Assembly: GCF_036884655.1 (NCBI RefSeq)
Contig: NC_088327.1
Location: forward strand, 18,314,001 to 18,378,000
Origin: Musa acuminata AAA Group
Taxonomy: Eukaryota; Streptophyta; Magnoliopsida; Zingiberales; Musaceae
Reading direction: 5' to 3'
DNA: 64,000 bases
Shown: positions 10,678-21,792 of the stretch, one piece after another
How positions within the stretch are numbered: the first letter of the stretch is position 1
Layout: each line of letters opens with the position of its first letter
The notes under the pieces: generated by a model
Told to the model about the DNA's origin: nothing
Databases searched by the model: none
The model's input: the letters and a program-made list of their open reading frames with translations, nothing else
Made by a program: the position numbers and the translations under genes

Positions 10678-11840
10678 TACATATCTAGTATGTGTATAAG
10701 CAATCACACCAAATGATCATGGACTGCAACCTAATATGATCAGACCCGAGCCAGTAGGCCTGATCACTCACATCAAGATCTATGTGAGCAACGGTGCATC
10801 TTTATACCCTGTGATCGTCCATCTCATCCTCGTCGGTTCCGTCGACATCTCGATGCATCTCCATGCATCACAATCGTCTGTCTCGTGGGTCCCGCTATCG
10901 CATCCATGCTCTCGCTACGCCTTCTCATATGATACTTAATCATAGGCACGTGGACCCAACAATAAATGAGAAATATAATGGAGGCTCGCAGATCCCAATA
11001 ATAATAACAACAAGTACACACATCACACGGTCCATGATCATCCGTCCACACATCATACATCACATTTATAAATAATCATCATCATGTAGGACTACTAGAT
11101 AATGATAAAAATAATAATCAACTAAACCTTTTAATTAATTAATATTTTTTAAAATCGGGGACATATAGGGAATTTTTGAATTCCTAGGGGTATTTTCATA
11201 ATTTGGACAAAAGATAAACTGGAATTTCTCAAATTCACAGGGGTAAAACTATCTTTTTGCCCAAGTATGCCCTAATGACATACTCCCCTTTGCTACTGCC
11301 GTCGCCGCCCCTGCAGTTGGGCGCCCCCGTGGGTTGGTGCCCTTGCGGGTGGCGCTGCCCCCGCGAGCGTTGTGCCCGCGGGTGCAGTGCCCCACCAAGC
11401 GGCCACCCCTATAGGGGGGTTTGACCGCAAGAGCAGTGACCGCAGGCACCGTTGCCCTGCGGCGCCTCAGCCCGCGGGCACTACGACCGCAAGCGCCTTA
11501 GCCCGTGGGTCCAGCACCCGCAGGCGTCGCCCTTGTACGCGGGCACAATGCTCGCACGCAAGTGGCCGCCTTGCCTGTAGCCCTGCCTGCCAGCGTTGCT
11601 GCAGGCAGCAACCGCGGGTGGGGCACCCGTGGGTTGCAAGCCTGCTGCAAGCAGGCCGTCGGCCGGCTACTGTAGACGCAGCCCCTGTGCTGCCTACTTG
11701 CGGTTGCGCCACACGCACGCAGATCGAGGGCAGCAACTATTGATGTCCTTTCTCACTTGTGTGTCAACGATTTTGACCTCAAAAGTTTCTTCAAAATACA
11801 ACACACGTAGTTCAAAACCAATCTATTGCACGAACAACCT
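10011..11840 (-). other. Element A untranslated 5' leader
   Basis: 1.8 kb between the primer-binding site and gag with no credible long reading frame. It holds four copies of a 19-base element of the type CTCGAGGGACTCGACCAA (10174-10192, 10276-10294, 10355-10373, 10447-10465), an A/AT tract at 10640-10680, and a strongly GC-rich block at about 11285-11730. Element D keeps a recognisable but shorter version of the part closest to gag. Confidence 0.65.
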
Positions 11841-11853
11841 GGCTCTAATACCA
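11841..11853 (-). other. Element A primer-binding site
   Basis: Minus strand reads TGGTATTAGAGCC, one mismatch from the initiator-Met complement TGGTATCAGAGCC, one base from the end of the LTR. Confidence 0.75.
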
Positions 11854-11854
11854 C

Positions 11855-13296
11855 TATTGGGAAATCTGGGGGCGACATCACATGCACAATGGAAGAACAA
11901 GAAAACAAAATCTTCTATTCCCAAATAGATGTTCGTCGTCGTGCAAAGATTGGTGCGCAAAATCCGTGAAACTTAAAACTGTGTATAGAGTAGATTGTGT
12001 TACCTAGGGAGATCGTATATCCCTATTTTCTTGCAGATCTTTAGGAGAGGGTGAAGGAGGTCAAGCGTCCTCCTCTCTAGTGGTGATCCACACAGCAGGG
12101 CTGCGACGATGCTCCTCGTAACTCTAGGCCTGCTCTGAGGTGGAGAGGGGAAGGAGAATAGGAGACTCTGAATCCCTCCTATTTATAGAGGTCCCCTGTC
12201 AAAACCTAATGGATCCTCCTCTAGTGGGTATTGGATCTGCATCCAATTACCCAAGCCTTTTAGATTAGTGGATCTCTATCCAATAATCTCTCATGGGCTC
12301 TTATTGGATCTCATCCATGGGATCCAATAATTCAGGGGCTTATTGGATACCCAATAAGATAGAGACTCCAGCGGATATCTTATATCCGAACCTCTACTCA
12401 TCGTAATGCCTACCATATTATGTGTGTGACCCTCTAAGCCCAATATTGAGCTAGCCGTGAGTCATATCTATTAGAACTCCTTCAAACTTAATGAATCATT
12501 ATCTTTATAATAATTCACTCGACTCATCGACTACAGACGTACTAGGCCACTACGCCGTAGTCCCAAACGATACAGGGGAATCCAATCCATTGGACTTGTC
12601 TGTCCTCAGTTACCATGTACCTATAGTTCCTCATCCATTTAATATCCCAGAGATCGTATATCAAGCATGGTGCTGTCAAACCCATACGGTTTCTACTCGA
12701 GTCTCGCTCTAATCGGATTCTCCCGGAGAACTCTTTCTCTCTCAACCCGAATGACCCTGGCTAGGGATTTGTTTGAGCAAGAACATATGGGATATTCCTC
12801 TTATGACGACAAGAGTGGATGATCCTCTATCAACACTCAATAACCCTTGTAAGGTCGACTGCCACTCCCAATGACTAGTTGTACTAAATCTGGGACATCC
12901 AAACCTATAAGTCTGGTATCAAAGAGTGGAGCACTCATACAAGACATCCTTGGTGTCTCAAGTCTAAGGACCAGATGCACCACTAGGATTATGGAATTGT
13001 TGTCTAACAATAAGGCATCATCAACCATCTAACATTCCATAAGCGGATCAATCAGTGAACTCATTCTCTAATGAGAGCACCTGTACTGTATCCCTAGTGT
13101 CCCCACACATGCAACTATGAGACCAGCTGCATCAATCACATGGATGAGTATACAGCACACCAGTCTGTCTTGTTATCACGATGTCCCTCTCGAGTAACCT
13201 ATGACCGGGATTATTTATGATCTGTGTTTAAAGGTGAATCGATCTTATTATCGTGATCTCATCACGATCTGATTCCCATTGCACAGATCCAAGGAC

Positions 13297-13333
<37 letters not shown>

Positions 13334-13458
13334 ATAGTTAATATAAAGTGATAAATGTCAAAATATAATAAGCAAAAAAGATTTCGTGTAAGTCACACGT
13401 GTCAAGTTACACGTGTCATCACTCACGTGATTGGCTTGTTGGGCATCTATGACTAGCA
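11855..13458 (-). repeat. Element A 5' LTR
   Basis: 1604 bases. On the minus strand it begins TGCTAGTCATAG at 13458 and ends CCCAATA at 11855, beside the primer-binding site. It aligns with the 3' LTR of element D (33957-35653) and the partial LTR 19998-20977. The promoter motif CTATAAATAGGAG on the minus strand lies near 12176-12190. An (AT)n tract lies at about 13301-13330. Its partner LTR lies beyond the left edge of the window. Confidence 0.85.
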
Positions 13459-13845
13459 GTTTACAGTTTAGATCATGCATCGGCAACAATCACACATGTA
13501 GAAATCAATGGAGCGATAGATCTAGTAACTAAGGCTTGAATAGCTTAGAGGATGAGATGATATTGACATAGTCATAGTTTGTGACCCGGATTTGGTACAG
13601 GACTGGGTTCTCCGGGGATGTTGATCAAAGCTGAAGGACAACTGAAGGAGCCATCAACGTAGCCGAGCAAGTCATATCCAAATAAGAGATTAGAAAATTA
13701 TGCCCGCTAGGATGCATAATTGTCACCCTTTGATAACTTGAAAGGGATTAGCATAGCAGCATTGATGGAGATAAGCCCTGTAGGAGAAGTGCTAAGAGTC
13801 CCTACAGAAACGGTAATAGGAATTTCGAAAGAGGAAAATGAAGAC
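13459..13845 (-). pseudogene. Copia element H, gag 5' part, interrupted by element A
   Basis: Minus strand from an ATG at 13845 reads MSSFSSFEIP, then AAMLIPFKLSKGDNYA and GYDLLGYVDGSF. This is the typical N-terminal copia gag pattern (K-L-x-x-x-N-Y-x-x-W-R, then G-Y-x-L-x-G-Y-V-D-G). Two in-frame stops follow the NYA motif. The coding sequence ends where the LTR of A begins, so A inserted into this gag. The rest of H is outside the window or lost. Confidence 0.7.
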
Positions 13846-14549
13846 ATCCCAGACACTTTGTTTTGATTTTTTTTTTTTTTACTTAAGCATAATCTTTATA
13901 GAAGATAAAGGTGTAAAGATATAGGAGGGAGGGAGGAGGAGAATAGCATATCGCTTTTGCTGCAGAGGAAACTGTTGGGGGGCAGCGTTGGTGGTGCACC
14001 AGGAAGCTGCAACGATGCGTTGCAAAAGAGGCTGCAGCGAAGCTACAGCGATGCGTTGTAGAGGAGCTGCAGCGATACGATGCAGAGGAGCTGCAACGAT
14101 GCGCTGTAGAGGAGGCTAGGAAGCTGTAGCGATGTGCTGCTGCAGCGATGCGCTGGAAATCTACAGCGATTAGCTTAAGAAATCTGCAGTGATTAGGATC
14201 GATCGCAGCCTGATGAAGATGATGCTACCGCCGTGGTAGGTGCGAGGACGCCGGCGGACAACCCGAGCCTAGGGCTGGTGCAGTATCGGTGAAGAAGAAG
14301 GCCGCATGGAGGAGAAGAGGGAACCACTACCGAGGGCAAGCAGCCGACCGTACCAAACAGACCCTCGTTGTCGTGGCCGTACCTGATGGCGATGTCGGGT
14401 GTGGTCATAGTAGTGGCTAGGGCAATAGCGACGGCGTCACGCGCCATACAATGAAGGAGAGAGGAGTCCAGCGGGGAAGCGAGTCCGACAGGAAAGAGTC
14501 CATCGAGAATGACAGGCTTCGATGGCCACAAAGCCTCGCTCGTCTCATC
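13846..14549 (-). other. Element H 5' leader with tandem GCTGCAGCGATGCG repeats
   Basis: Noncoding leader between the H primer-binding site and gag. At 13985-14190 it contains a degenerate tandem array with a unit of roughly 25 bases built on GCTGCAGCGATGCGTTGCAGAG. A minus-strand reading frame at 14193-14531 shows no family signature and overlaps the leader, so I do not call it a gene. Confidence 0.55.
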
Positions 14550-14561
14550 GCTCTGATACCA
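14550..14561 (-). other. Element H primer-binding site
   Basis: Minus strand reads TGGTATCAGAGC, a perfect initiator-Met match directly abutting the LTR end CAACA. Confidence 0.85.
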
Positions 14562-14819
14562 TGTTGAAAGAGGATAGAGAGGATAGAGGATATAAGTTAT
14601 GAAAGAAGTTTGATTGTATTCATATGTCCCTCAACATAGTAGAGAGATTTCCTCGTATAGTTTGAAAAAATCTTATCTACTGTCAGGTTGATGCTTAAGA
14701 GAGAAAAAAAAAAAAAACTATTATAAGAAAGAGGAGGGGATCGTCCTGAGAAGGAGGGGACCGATATGAGAAGTATCCAAATGCAACTTTGAGCCAAAAT
14801 CCATCTACCGAGTGTGACA
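14562..14819 (-). repeat. Element H 5' LTR (short)
   Basis: Minus strand starts TGTCACACTCGG and ends CTTTCAACA, giving TGT...ACA ends and 258 bases, a common size for small copia lineages. The inner border is certain from the primer-binding site; the outer border is inferred from the terminal bases only. Confidence 0.5.
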
Positions 14820-15347
14820 TCTGAGTAGTCCAAATAATAAATTTATTTGCAGCGTATGGAAGCCAGTTGTATATAGGGGAGCCTTGTTAAAAGATCAAAA
14901 ATTTATAAGGGGCCTAATTTAGCCGCAAGTGTAGCCTTTTTGGGCCCAAAATATGAACCTGATCAGATCAGAGAGACAATTGAGGCCGGCAGCCCAAATC
15001 TTGATGATGCAGCATGTGAGAAACGTGCCTCTTTGTTTGTTCAAGAAACATGAGATTTGGTCCACACATTAAGTTGGTGTAACTAATAATCTATTTTTTA
15101 TCTTTTGTGTTTTCTCATTTTGAATCGCAGCCGTCGCCCTATTTTAAACAAAAGGAAATCTGAAATGCTAATTTGATCACATGAATCTGACGGTTGAGAT
15201 CAAAAGGCTAACTGAGTAACGGATGGGAAGAGCGGCCACTGTCAACTCCTTGTCAGTGTTTTCACGCAAGGTTGCTCCGAGATGAGGAACAGATCCATGG
15301 AAGGCGCTGAGATTGCTGGGGAAGAGATGGGTACTTCTTGAGATGGC
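14820..15347. other. Upstream region of the SDR gene
   Basis: Intergenic sequence between the LTR of H and the TATA box of the SDR gene. No reading frame with a recognisable product. It presumably holds the promoter. Confidence 0.5.
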
Positions 15348-15354
15348 TATAAAT
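15348..15354 (+). promoter_or_regulatory. TATA box of the SDR gene
   Basis: TATAAAT, 46 bases before the start codon at 15400. This implies a very short 5' leader of about 20 bases if initiation is about 30 bases downstream. Confidence 0.6.
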
Positions 15355-15399
15355 GAGACATCACCTATGTGATGATCGTAGAGTAAAAGGGCGATCAAA

Positions 15400-16331
15400 A
15401 TGCAAAGTGCTCCGCTGCTGTTCTCAGCCGCTAAAAGGTTCGTAATCTGTGAGCCATGTCCATGTGCTACGTTCGATCGAGTGCCGTCTTCCTCTCTCTT
15501 CCATGCATGTAGTTGTGTATTGTGGGTTGCAGGCTAGAAGGCAAGGTGGCCTTGATCACCGGCGCAGCTAGCGGCATCGGCGAGGCCACCGCCAAGCTCT
15601 TCGCCCGCCACGGCGCCAGGATCGTGATCGCTGACGTCCAAGACGACAAAGGCCACGCTCTCTACAGCGCCCTCGGCCCTTCCGTTGCCTCTTACGTCCA
15701 CTGCGACGTCACCAACGAGTCCGACGTCCAGCAGGCCGTTGACGCCACCGTCTCCCACCACGGCAAGCTCGACGTCATGTTCAACAACGCCGGCATCATC
15801 GGCGAGCCGTGCCTGCGGCTCCTCGAGTCGGAGAAATCAGATTTCGAGCACGTGGTGGCCACCAATCTGGTAGGGAGCTACCTGGGGACGAAGCACGCGG
15901 CGCGGGCGATGCTGCCCGCACGCCGGGGCAGCATCGTGATCACCGCGAGCGTGGCGTCGGTGATCGCGAGCATAACGCCGGTGGCATACACCTGCTCCAA
16001 GCACGCCGTGCTGGGGCTCATGAAGAGCGCGGCGCTGGAGCTGGGCCAGTTCGGGATACGCGTCAACTGCGTGTCGCCCTACGCGCTGCCCACGCCGCTG
16101 GCGATGAAGGCGTTCGGCATGGGGGAGGAGGAGCTTTCGGACAACATGGAGGAGCACGCTACGCTCAAGGGGGTGAGGCTCAAGGCGGAGGACGTGGCGG
16201 AGGCGGTGGTGTACCTGGCCAGCGACGAGTCCCGATACGTGAATGGGCTCAACCTTCTTGTGGACGGGGGGTTCTCAACCGGAAACCCCTCACATGGCTT
16301 GTTTCGCTACTCCATTCCCGAGAACAAGTGA
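15400..16331 (+). CDS. Short-chain dehydrogenase/reductase, two exons, NAD-type (SDR110C-like)
   Basis: Exon 1 is 15400-15437 and exon 2 15533-16331; the AG|GTTCGT donor and GTTGCAG acceptor join in frame to give 278 residues. The ATG at 15400 is chosen because it lies after a TATA box and gives the R-L-E-G-K start of the dehydrogenase fold; an ATG at 15513 lies in the intron. Visible motifs are TGAASGIG (residues 22-29), an Asp at the end of beta-2 (IVIAD, about 47) that favours NAD(H) over NADP(H), NNAG (97-100), and the catalytic Ser (152), Tyr (165) and Lys (169) of YTCSK. The C-terminal DGGFSTGNPSHGLFRYS resembles plant xanthoxin, secoisolariciresinol and momilactone dehydrogenases (family knowledge). 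The substrate, probably an alcohol of secondary metabolism, cannot be assigned. Very GC-rich third positions. A broken paralogue lies at 44897-45145. Confidence 0.93.
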
Positions 16332-16625
16332 AGCCATGTGATTTCGTACTCCGTTCCCTCACACAGTAGCCATCTGTTATCGAAGCCATGTGATTTCCTG
16401 TTCTATTTTATGAATTATCTCAAAATTTTTAATATATATTATTGTCTGGATAGAAGCATATGGACAGATCTATATTTAAAAATTATTTATCTTTTAAATT
16501 TATGTTTTATCTCATGAATGATTGTTACATTTGGTCTTGATTAATTTCCTTGTTAGAATGACAAAAATTTCCTATTCTTCTGCAACCACATTATTCTGAT
16601 AGTGCTTGGCGTGATCTTCTGATGC

Positions 16626-16678
<53 letters not shown>

Positions 16679-18202
16679 ACTGAAGTCTTATACCATTGGA
16701 AAAAAAATAATTTATAGTGTAAAAATCATAAAACCTAATACATACCTTTCGAATTGGTCAACGACGATGTGTATCGGTGCCGGAATACCCAATAATTTGG
16801 TGCTAGATTCATCTCGTGATGATTGAAGAATAAGTTATGATAGACCCATATCATGTACAAAGAAAAGATAATAAGAAAAATAAAAAATTATTCAGAGGAA
16901 TAAGAGAATTTAATTTTTTTTAAAAAAATAAATATTAATAAAATTATTCAGATGAACACAAGATTAATATGATTTAGCCAAAAATAAAATAAAATCATTT
17001 ATACGATCAATTATAGAATTTTTTAATTATCTTTATTAAGACAAATCTTTTTATACATAACCTCAAAAGAAATTTAGAAGCACCTAAGGTTTTTATCGCA
17101 TCTTATTCTTCTTCCATCAAAACTTGAGATAACGAGATATTTTCTTCCTAAGTAGTAAGATTTATTCTCCTATAATATTATCTCTAAAAATATCAATATA
17201 TATAATTATAATTAATTCTTTCAATGTTAATTATATTAGTTAAGAAAATCAATGCCACCGTAGCGACCGAATATTTTTAGATCAGAGGGTAGGTGATCAA
17301 TAGTGAAACATAATCATTACATGTGAAACTGAGAGAAAGACGAGACATCCTACAGTAGCCTACATGATTGATGGTACCCCTGTTTTTGATAAGAATGTGA
17401 CAACTAACGCACATCATAAAAATGGAAAACGTGAAGTAAATTAACTCAATGTTGACAAGACAGACAAAATCTTATTTTTAATAATTAATAAGACTCAGAC
17501 TTAATATTCTAATAATTAATAAGGAGTCTGAAACATAGATATATGTTATATCCCATCAAATGTCTTATTAGTCACACATCGATCGTAGATATTGATTTGA
17601 TACTATTTTGGACACATATTTATCACAACACGTCGGCCAAGACTCTCTTGTCCCATTCAGACTAACTACAAAAACTACTCCCATAATAGAAAAATTTTGA
17701 CACAATCAATCTCAGCAATATTGTATCAGAGCCAAGATTCGAAAAAAAAAAACAAAAAACAAAATTAAAAAATGAGATAAATGTTGGCCAAAGTCATGTG
17801 AATAAAAAAAGTCAAACCGCAGTGTGACTGGGGGAGACAATTGAGTTGACTGAGAGCCATCATCATTAATTAACAATATTTCAAAGATAGATATGTTAAA
17901 ATTAAATTTAGAGAGAAATGTAAAATAATTAATCATGTAATTTTGCCCTAACGGTCAATGAAAATTTCCTTTTTTCTAAATTTTGCAACAGCAAAAAAAA
18001 AAAAAAAATCTATCGACTGATGTGATGACACAACCATTCCCAACTTGACCGAGATGAATAACATATACTTCATTAGTTCATTTTAATTTTTGAAAACTAT
18101 TATTTCATGTCTTCACATAATTTATCAATAGTATTTTATTGTTTTTTCATCTCGTTTTATATATAAGCAAATGATGCCTGTCTTATCTCTCTCATGTCAT
18201 TG
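16332..18202. other. Intergenic sequence downstream of the SDR gene
   Basis: AT-rich, no gene seen. It includes the compound microsatellite (AT)n(AG)n at 16625-16675 and a decayed primer-binding-like TTGTATCAGAGCC at 17721-17733 preceded by CAATA, which could be the scar of an old LTR element. The segment near 18010-18110 resembles 46500-46610, downstream of the broken SDR copy. Confidence 0.55.
16625..16675. repeat. Compound microsatellite (AT)n(AG)n
   Basis: About 19 bases of AT followed by about 32 bases of GA. A similar compound tract lies at 46377-46445 at a comparable distance after the second SDR copy. Confidence 0.9.
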
Positions 18203-18419
18203 GTTAGAAGTAAGAGTCTTAAGTAGGAGTCATATTAGGAGTTAGGGTTTAGAAGCCCTATAAATAGCCATGTATTCCTTCTCTTTTCTTAAGCAATAGA
18301 TGAATCTTTTCTGCAGCCTTTGAGCAGCGACTTGGAGGGAGGAACCCCTATAGAGTTCCAAGGAGGCCGATCTCCTAAAGAGATCAACCTCAAGTTTAGA
18401 ATCTGCAAGGGTTCTAACA
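18203..18419 (+). repeat. Chromovirus left LTR, 5'-truncated
   Basis: Nearly identical to 19780-19997, including the CTATAAATAG promoter and the TTCTAACA end. The first part of the LTR, which contains three tandem units in the right copy, is absent here. Confidence 0.88.
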
Positions 18420-18576
18420 CCTGGTATCAGAGCAGCGTTCTTGACATCTCGCTGCCCTTCCACTGCCATCCATCAGCCCTCCACAACCGCCCAAAGCAAT
18501 TCCCACAATTGCTTGAAAGATCATCGCCAAATTCCACCATCATCTCCACCACCACGGATCATCCTTTGATCTCCCC

Positions 18577-19068
18577 GTGAATTACAAACTGAAGGCAGCC
18601 ATAACGACGACGTTGGTGCTAGCACTACCAGATTTCAACCGACCCTTCATCATTAAGGCCGATGCATCTGGAGACAGAATGGGAGACGTTCTCATGCAAT
18701 ATGGTCGACCACTCACATACATTAGCAAGACATTGTCTCCCCCCTATCAAAATATGTTAACATATGATAAGGAGATGCTCGCCATTGTGCACGCAGCAAC
18801 GAGGTGGAGATCGTACTTAATCAGGCGATACTTTCAAATCAAGACCGACCATAAAAGCCTAAAATATCTCTTGGAGCAGAAGATATCTTCCCCCGAGCAA
18901 AAAAAATGGGTAACAAAACTTCTTGGATTTGATTATGAAATATCTTACAAAAGGTGGAAAGAGAATGTTGTTGCAGATGCGCTTTCGCAGCTACCTGAGC
19001 AAGCTAAATTTTCGGTCGTTTTACTTCCAACCAGTGACTTCCTTGAGGATATTAAGATGGAATGGTAG
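18577..19068 (+). pseudogene. Chromovirus reverse transcriptase end and RNase H fragment
   Basis: 163 codons containing LALPDFNRPFIIKADAS, LMQYGRPLTYISKTLSP, YDKEMLAIVHA, FQIKTDHKSLKYLLEQK and VVADALSQLP. This is the classic order for the Ty3/gypsy RT thumb and RNase H. The gag, protease and RT palm expected upstream are missing, and the frame stops at 19068 before integrase. It is a deletion derivative, not an active gene. Confidence 0.9.
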
Positions 19069-19122
19069 GAAGATTCGGAGACCAGTAAGATACAAAAAAA
19101 ATTAGAGGAAGCACCAAGCTCC

Positions 19123-19542
19123 GTGGCTCATTACAATCGGGACTCAAAAGAATTATGCTATAAGGGACTCATTGTGCTTGTGACAAATTCTACTTGCATC
19201 TTCAAGAGCAGATTTTGGACAAAGTTATTCCATATGCAGGATACTAAATTGAAAAAGAGTACGACATATCACCTACAAACCAACAGCCAGACGAAAATTT
19301 TAAATAGGTACTTGGAGAGAACCCAAAGCCACCCACCAAATATGACTACCCAAAGAGAACTCCAGACCCAGCCAAGTGCCATTATTGATCGACGGATCGT
19401 GACTCAACGACGACGACCCACTAATGAAGTGCTAATACAATGGGCGAACCTACCAATAGAAGATGCCACTTGGGAGAACTATGATGACTTGAAGATCAAA
19501 TTATCAGAATTCACGAATCATCAGCCTCGAGGACAAGGCTGA
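19123..19542 (+). pseudogene. Chromovirus integrase fragment joined to a chromodomain
   Basis: 139 codons. The first part contains TYHLQTNSQTKILNRYLE, the decayed end of the integrase core (normally YHPQTDGQTE). The C-terminal half, NEVLIQWANLPIEDATWEN, is a chromodomain typical of plant chromoviruses, where it is thought to guide insertion to heterochromatin. The stretch between integrase core and chromodomain is deleted, giving a short in-frame fusion. It ends 17 bases before the right LTR. Confidence 0.88.
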
Positions 19543-19559
19543 TTTGAAAAGGGCAGGTC

Positions 19560-19997
19560 TGTTAGGACTTTAGCTTGGAGAGTCCTAATTGAGAGGGACA
19601 TTCATGTAAAACTGTTAGGACTCTAGCTATGAGAGTCCTAATTGAGAGGGACATTCAGTTAGGACTCTAGCTAGGAGAGTCCTAATTGAGAGGGGCATTC
19701 ATGTAGGAGGTTTTTTCTTAGAGAAGAATTAGGAGTTATAAGGGAATAGGAGTCTTAAGTGGGAGTCCTATTAGGAGTTGGTTAGAAGTAAGAGTCTTAA
19801 GTAGGAGTCCTATTAGGAGTTAGGGTTTAGAAGCCCTATAAATAGCCATGTATTCCTTCTCTTTTCTTAAGCAATAGATGAATCTTTTCTGCAGCCTTTG
19901 AGCAGCAACTTGGAGGGAGGAACCCCTATAGAGTTCCAAGGAGGCCGATCCCCTAAAGAGATCAACCTCAAGTTTAGAATCTACAAGGGTTCTAACA
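19560..19997 (+). repeat. Chromovirus right LTR with three tandem units
   Basis: Starts TGTTAGGACT and ends TTCTAACA. At 19560-19705 a unit of about 45-53 bases (GTTAGGACTCTAGC...GAGAGGGACATTCA) occurs three times in tandem in U3. Confidence 0.88.
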
Positions 19998-20977
19998 ATC
20001 TGGTCCTTAGACTTGAGACACTAAGGATGTTATGTATTAGTACTTTATTCTTTGATACTGGACTTATAGGTCTGGAGGTTCCAGATCTAGCAAAACCGGT
20101 CATTAGGAGTGGTAACCAACCTTACGAGAATCTTTAAGTGTCAATAGAGGATCATCCACTTTCGGTGTCATGAGAGGAATATCCCATGTGTTCTTGCTCA
20201 AATAAATCCCTGGCCAGGGTCATTCGGATTGAGAGAGAAAGAGTTCTCCGGGAGAATCCGATTAGCGCGAGACTCAAGTAGAAACCATATGGGTCTGACA
20301 GCACCATGCCTAGTATACGGTCTCTAGGATATTATATGGATGAGGGACTATAGGTACATGATAAATGAGGACAGACAGGTCCAATGGATTGGATTCCCCT
20401 GTATCGTCTAGGGACGGCGACGTAGTGGGCCAATACGTCCGTAGTCGATGAGTTGAGTGAATTATTATGAAGAAAATAATTCATTGAGTCAGAAGAAGTT
20501 CTGACAAGTATGACTCACGGCCAACTCGATATTAGGCCTAGAGGGTCACACACATATGGTAGGAATACGATGGGTAGAGGTTCGGATATGAGATATCTGT
20601 TGAAGCCCCTATCTTATTAGATATCCAATAAGCCCCTGAATTATTGGATCCTATGGATGAGATCCAATAAGAGCCCATGAGAGATTGTTGGATAGAGATC
20701 CACTAATCTAAGAGGCTTGGGTAGTTGGATGGAGATCTAATACCCAATAGGGCAGGATCCATTAAGGTTAAGTTGACTAGACACCTCTATAAATAGGAGG
20801 AAATCAGTGGTTCATAAGCTAGAGTCTTTTTGGTTTGCCTCTCCTATTCTCCTCCCCTTCTCCTCCTCAGAGCAGGCCTGGAGTTTTTAGGAGTATCGTC
20901 GCAGCCCTGCTATGTGGATCACCGCTAGAGAGGAGGGCACTTAACCTCCTTCACCCTCTCCTAGAGATCTATAGAAG
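19998..20977 (+). repeat. Element D left LTR, partial
   Basis: Aligns with 34410-35475 of element D's 3' LTR and, inverted, with the LTR of A, including CTCTATAAATAGG near 20790. It is cut on the left by the chromovirus and on the right by the PBS-LTR of C. About the first third and the last 100-200 bases are missing. Confidence 0.8.
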
Positions 20978-20986
20978 AGTGACCTT

Positions 20987-20998
20987 GCTCTGATACCA
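20987..20998 (-). other. Primer-binding site of element C
   Basis: Minus strand reads TGGTATCAGAGC, two bases before the LTR at 21001. It shows that C is a minus-strand element whose interior, expected to the left, has been deleted. Confidence 0.8.
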
Positions 20999-21000
20999 AT

Positions 21001-21792
21001 TGTTAGAATCAAGGGCGGCACTAAGAGGGGGGGGGGGAGGGCGGTAAATTAGTATAGTGAAAAAAATTATCGGTTTTATAAAATATTCATTTGTTGAAAA
21101 CCAATCTCAAAAAGTGCTTGACTTTAGAGTAAATGAACTACCAATTAACTTAGAAAGTAATGATAGTAATGACAAGCATAATGGAAATGAGTACACTAGA
21201 ATTTATAGTAGTTCGGTCGTTGTGACCTATATCCACTTCTAATTCCTCCTCCGTCGAGGTCACCGGCGTCCACTAATGGTCTTCCTTCAATAGGCAAAGA
21301 CCAACCACCTCTTTAAAGTGCTTTCTCCTTTTTATGGGTTTAGGAGATAACCCTTACCAACCTCACACTTCTCTTGAATGATCACAATACTAGAAGGGGA
21401 GAAGGAGAATTCTTTGCACTTTTACAACACTTTCACACCCCAAGACTTCAATATTTTGTTTACAATTTCATGCATTTTCATTTAGAAAAGGACGGAGTAT
21501 TTATAGGCCTCAATGGCTTCAGAATTAGAGCTAAAAAGTGTCACATCCCCGAATTTTGAGGTACTGGTGATACCATCGCCATTATTGGGCGGTACTATTG
21601 CCTGCAGACTAACATTGGATAGTACCACCGTATAGTTTAAGCGGTACCACAGCTTGACAGAGCTCGAAGACCGAGCTCTAGTGGTACCACTGCCTAATAA
21701 GGTAGTACCTCAGCCTAACAGCATTAACTACTGACGATACCATCACCTAGAGCACCTGGGAGACTAAGTCCTAGGCGGTGCCACCACTGGCC
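21001..21792 (-). repeat. SIRE-like LTR C, part left of element E
   Basis: Begins TGTTAGAATC with the GCACTAA stem and poly-G tract, has the TTTATAGGCCTC promoter segment near 21500, and continues after element E at 28268-28783. Hairpin-type GGTACCAC motifs lie at 21560-21790. TGGCC at 21788-21792 is the left copy of the target duplication of E. Confidence 0.85.

Larger units (their letters stand above)
18203..19997 (+). mobile_element. Internally deleted Ty3/gypsy chromovirus
   Basis: The right LTR is 19560-19997 (TGTTAGGACT...TTCTAACA). The left LTR is 18203-18419 and lacks its first ~220 bases. A primer-binding site TGGTATCAGAGC follows at 18422, and a purine tract with AAAAGGG precedes the right LTR. 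The interior, under 1.2 kb, keeps only pieces of pol. Both LTRs carry a CTATAAATAG TATA box. The right end lies in the LTR of element D, where ATCTG (19998-20002) may be the target duplication; the left partner is lost, so a deletion removed the left flank. Confidence 0.85.

Noticed and set aside
11372..11928. Plus- and minus-strand frames in the GC-rich block of the element A leader
   Set aside because: Open in several frames at once, repetitive, and located between the PBS and gag of a retroelement.
14193..14531. 112-codon minus frame as a possible protein gene
   Set aside because: It lies in the leader of element H, upstream of its gag, and matches no family I recognise.
15809..16369. Alternative frames over the SDR exon (plus and minus)
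   Set aside because: Shadows of the GC-rich SDR coding sequence, without motifs.
20987..20998. GCTCTGATACCA as part of a tRNA gene
   Set aside because: Only the 3' 12 bases match tRNA-iMet and each copy is beside an LTR; these are primer-binding sites. No complete tRNA gene was recognised in the window.
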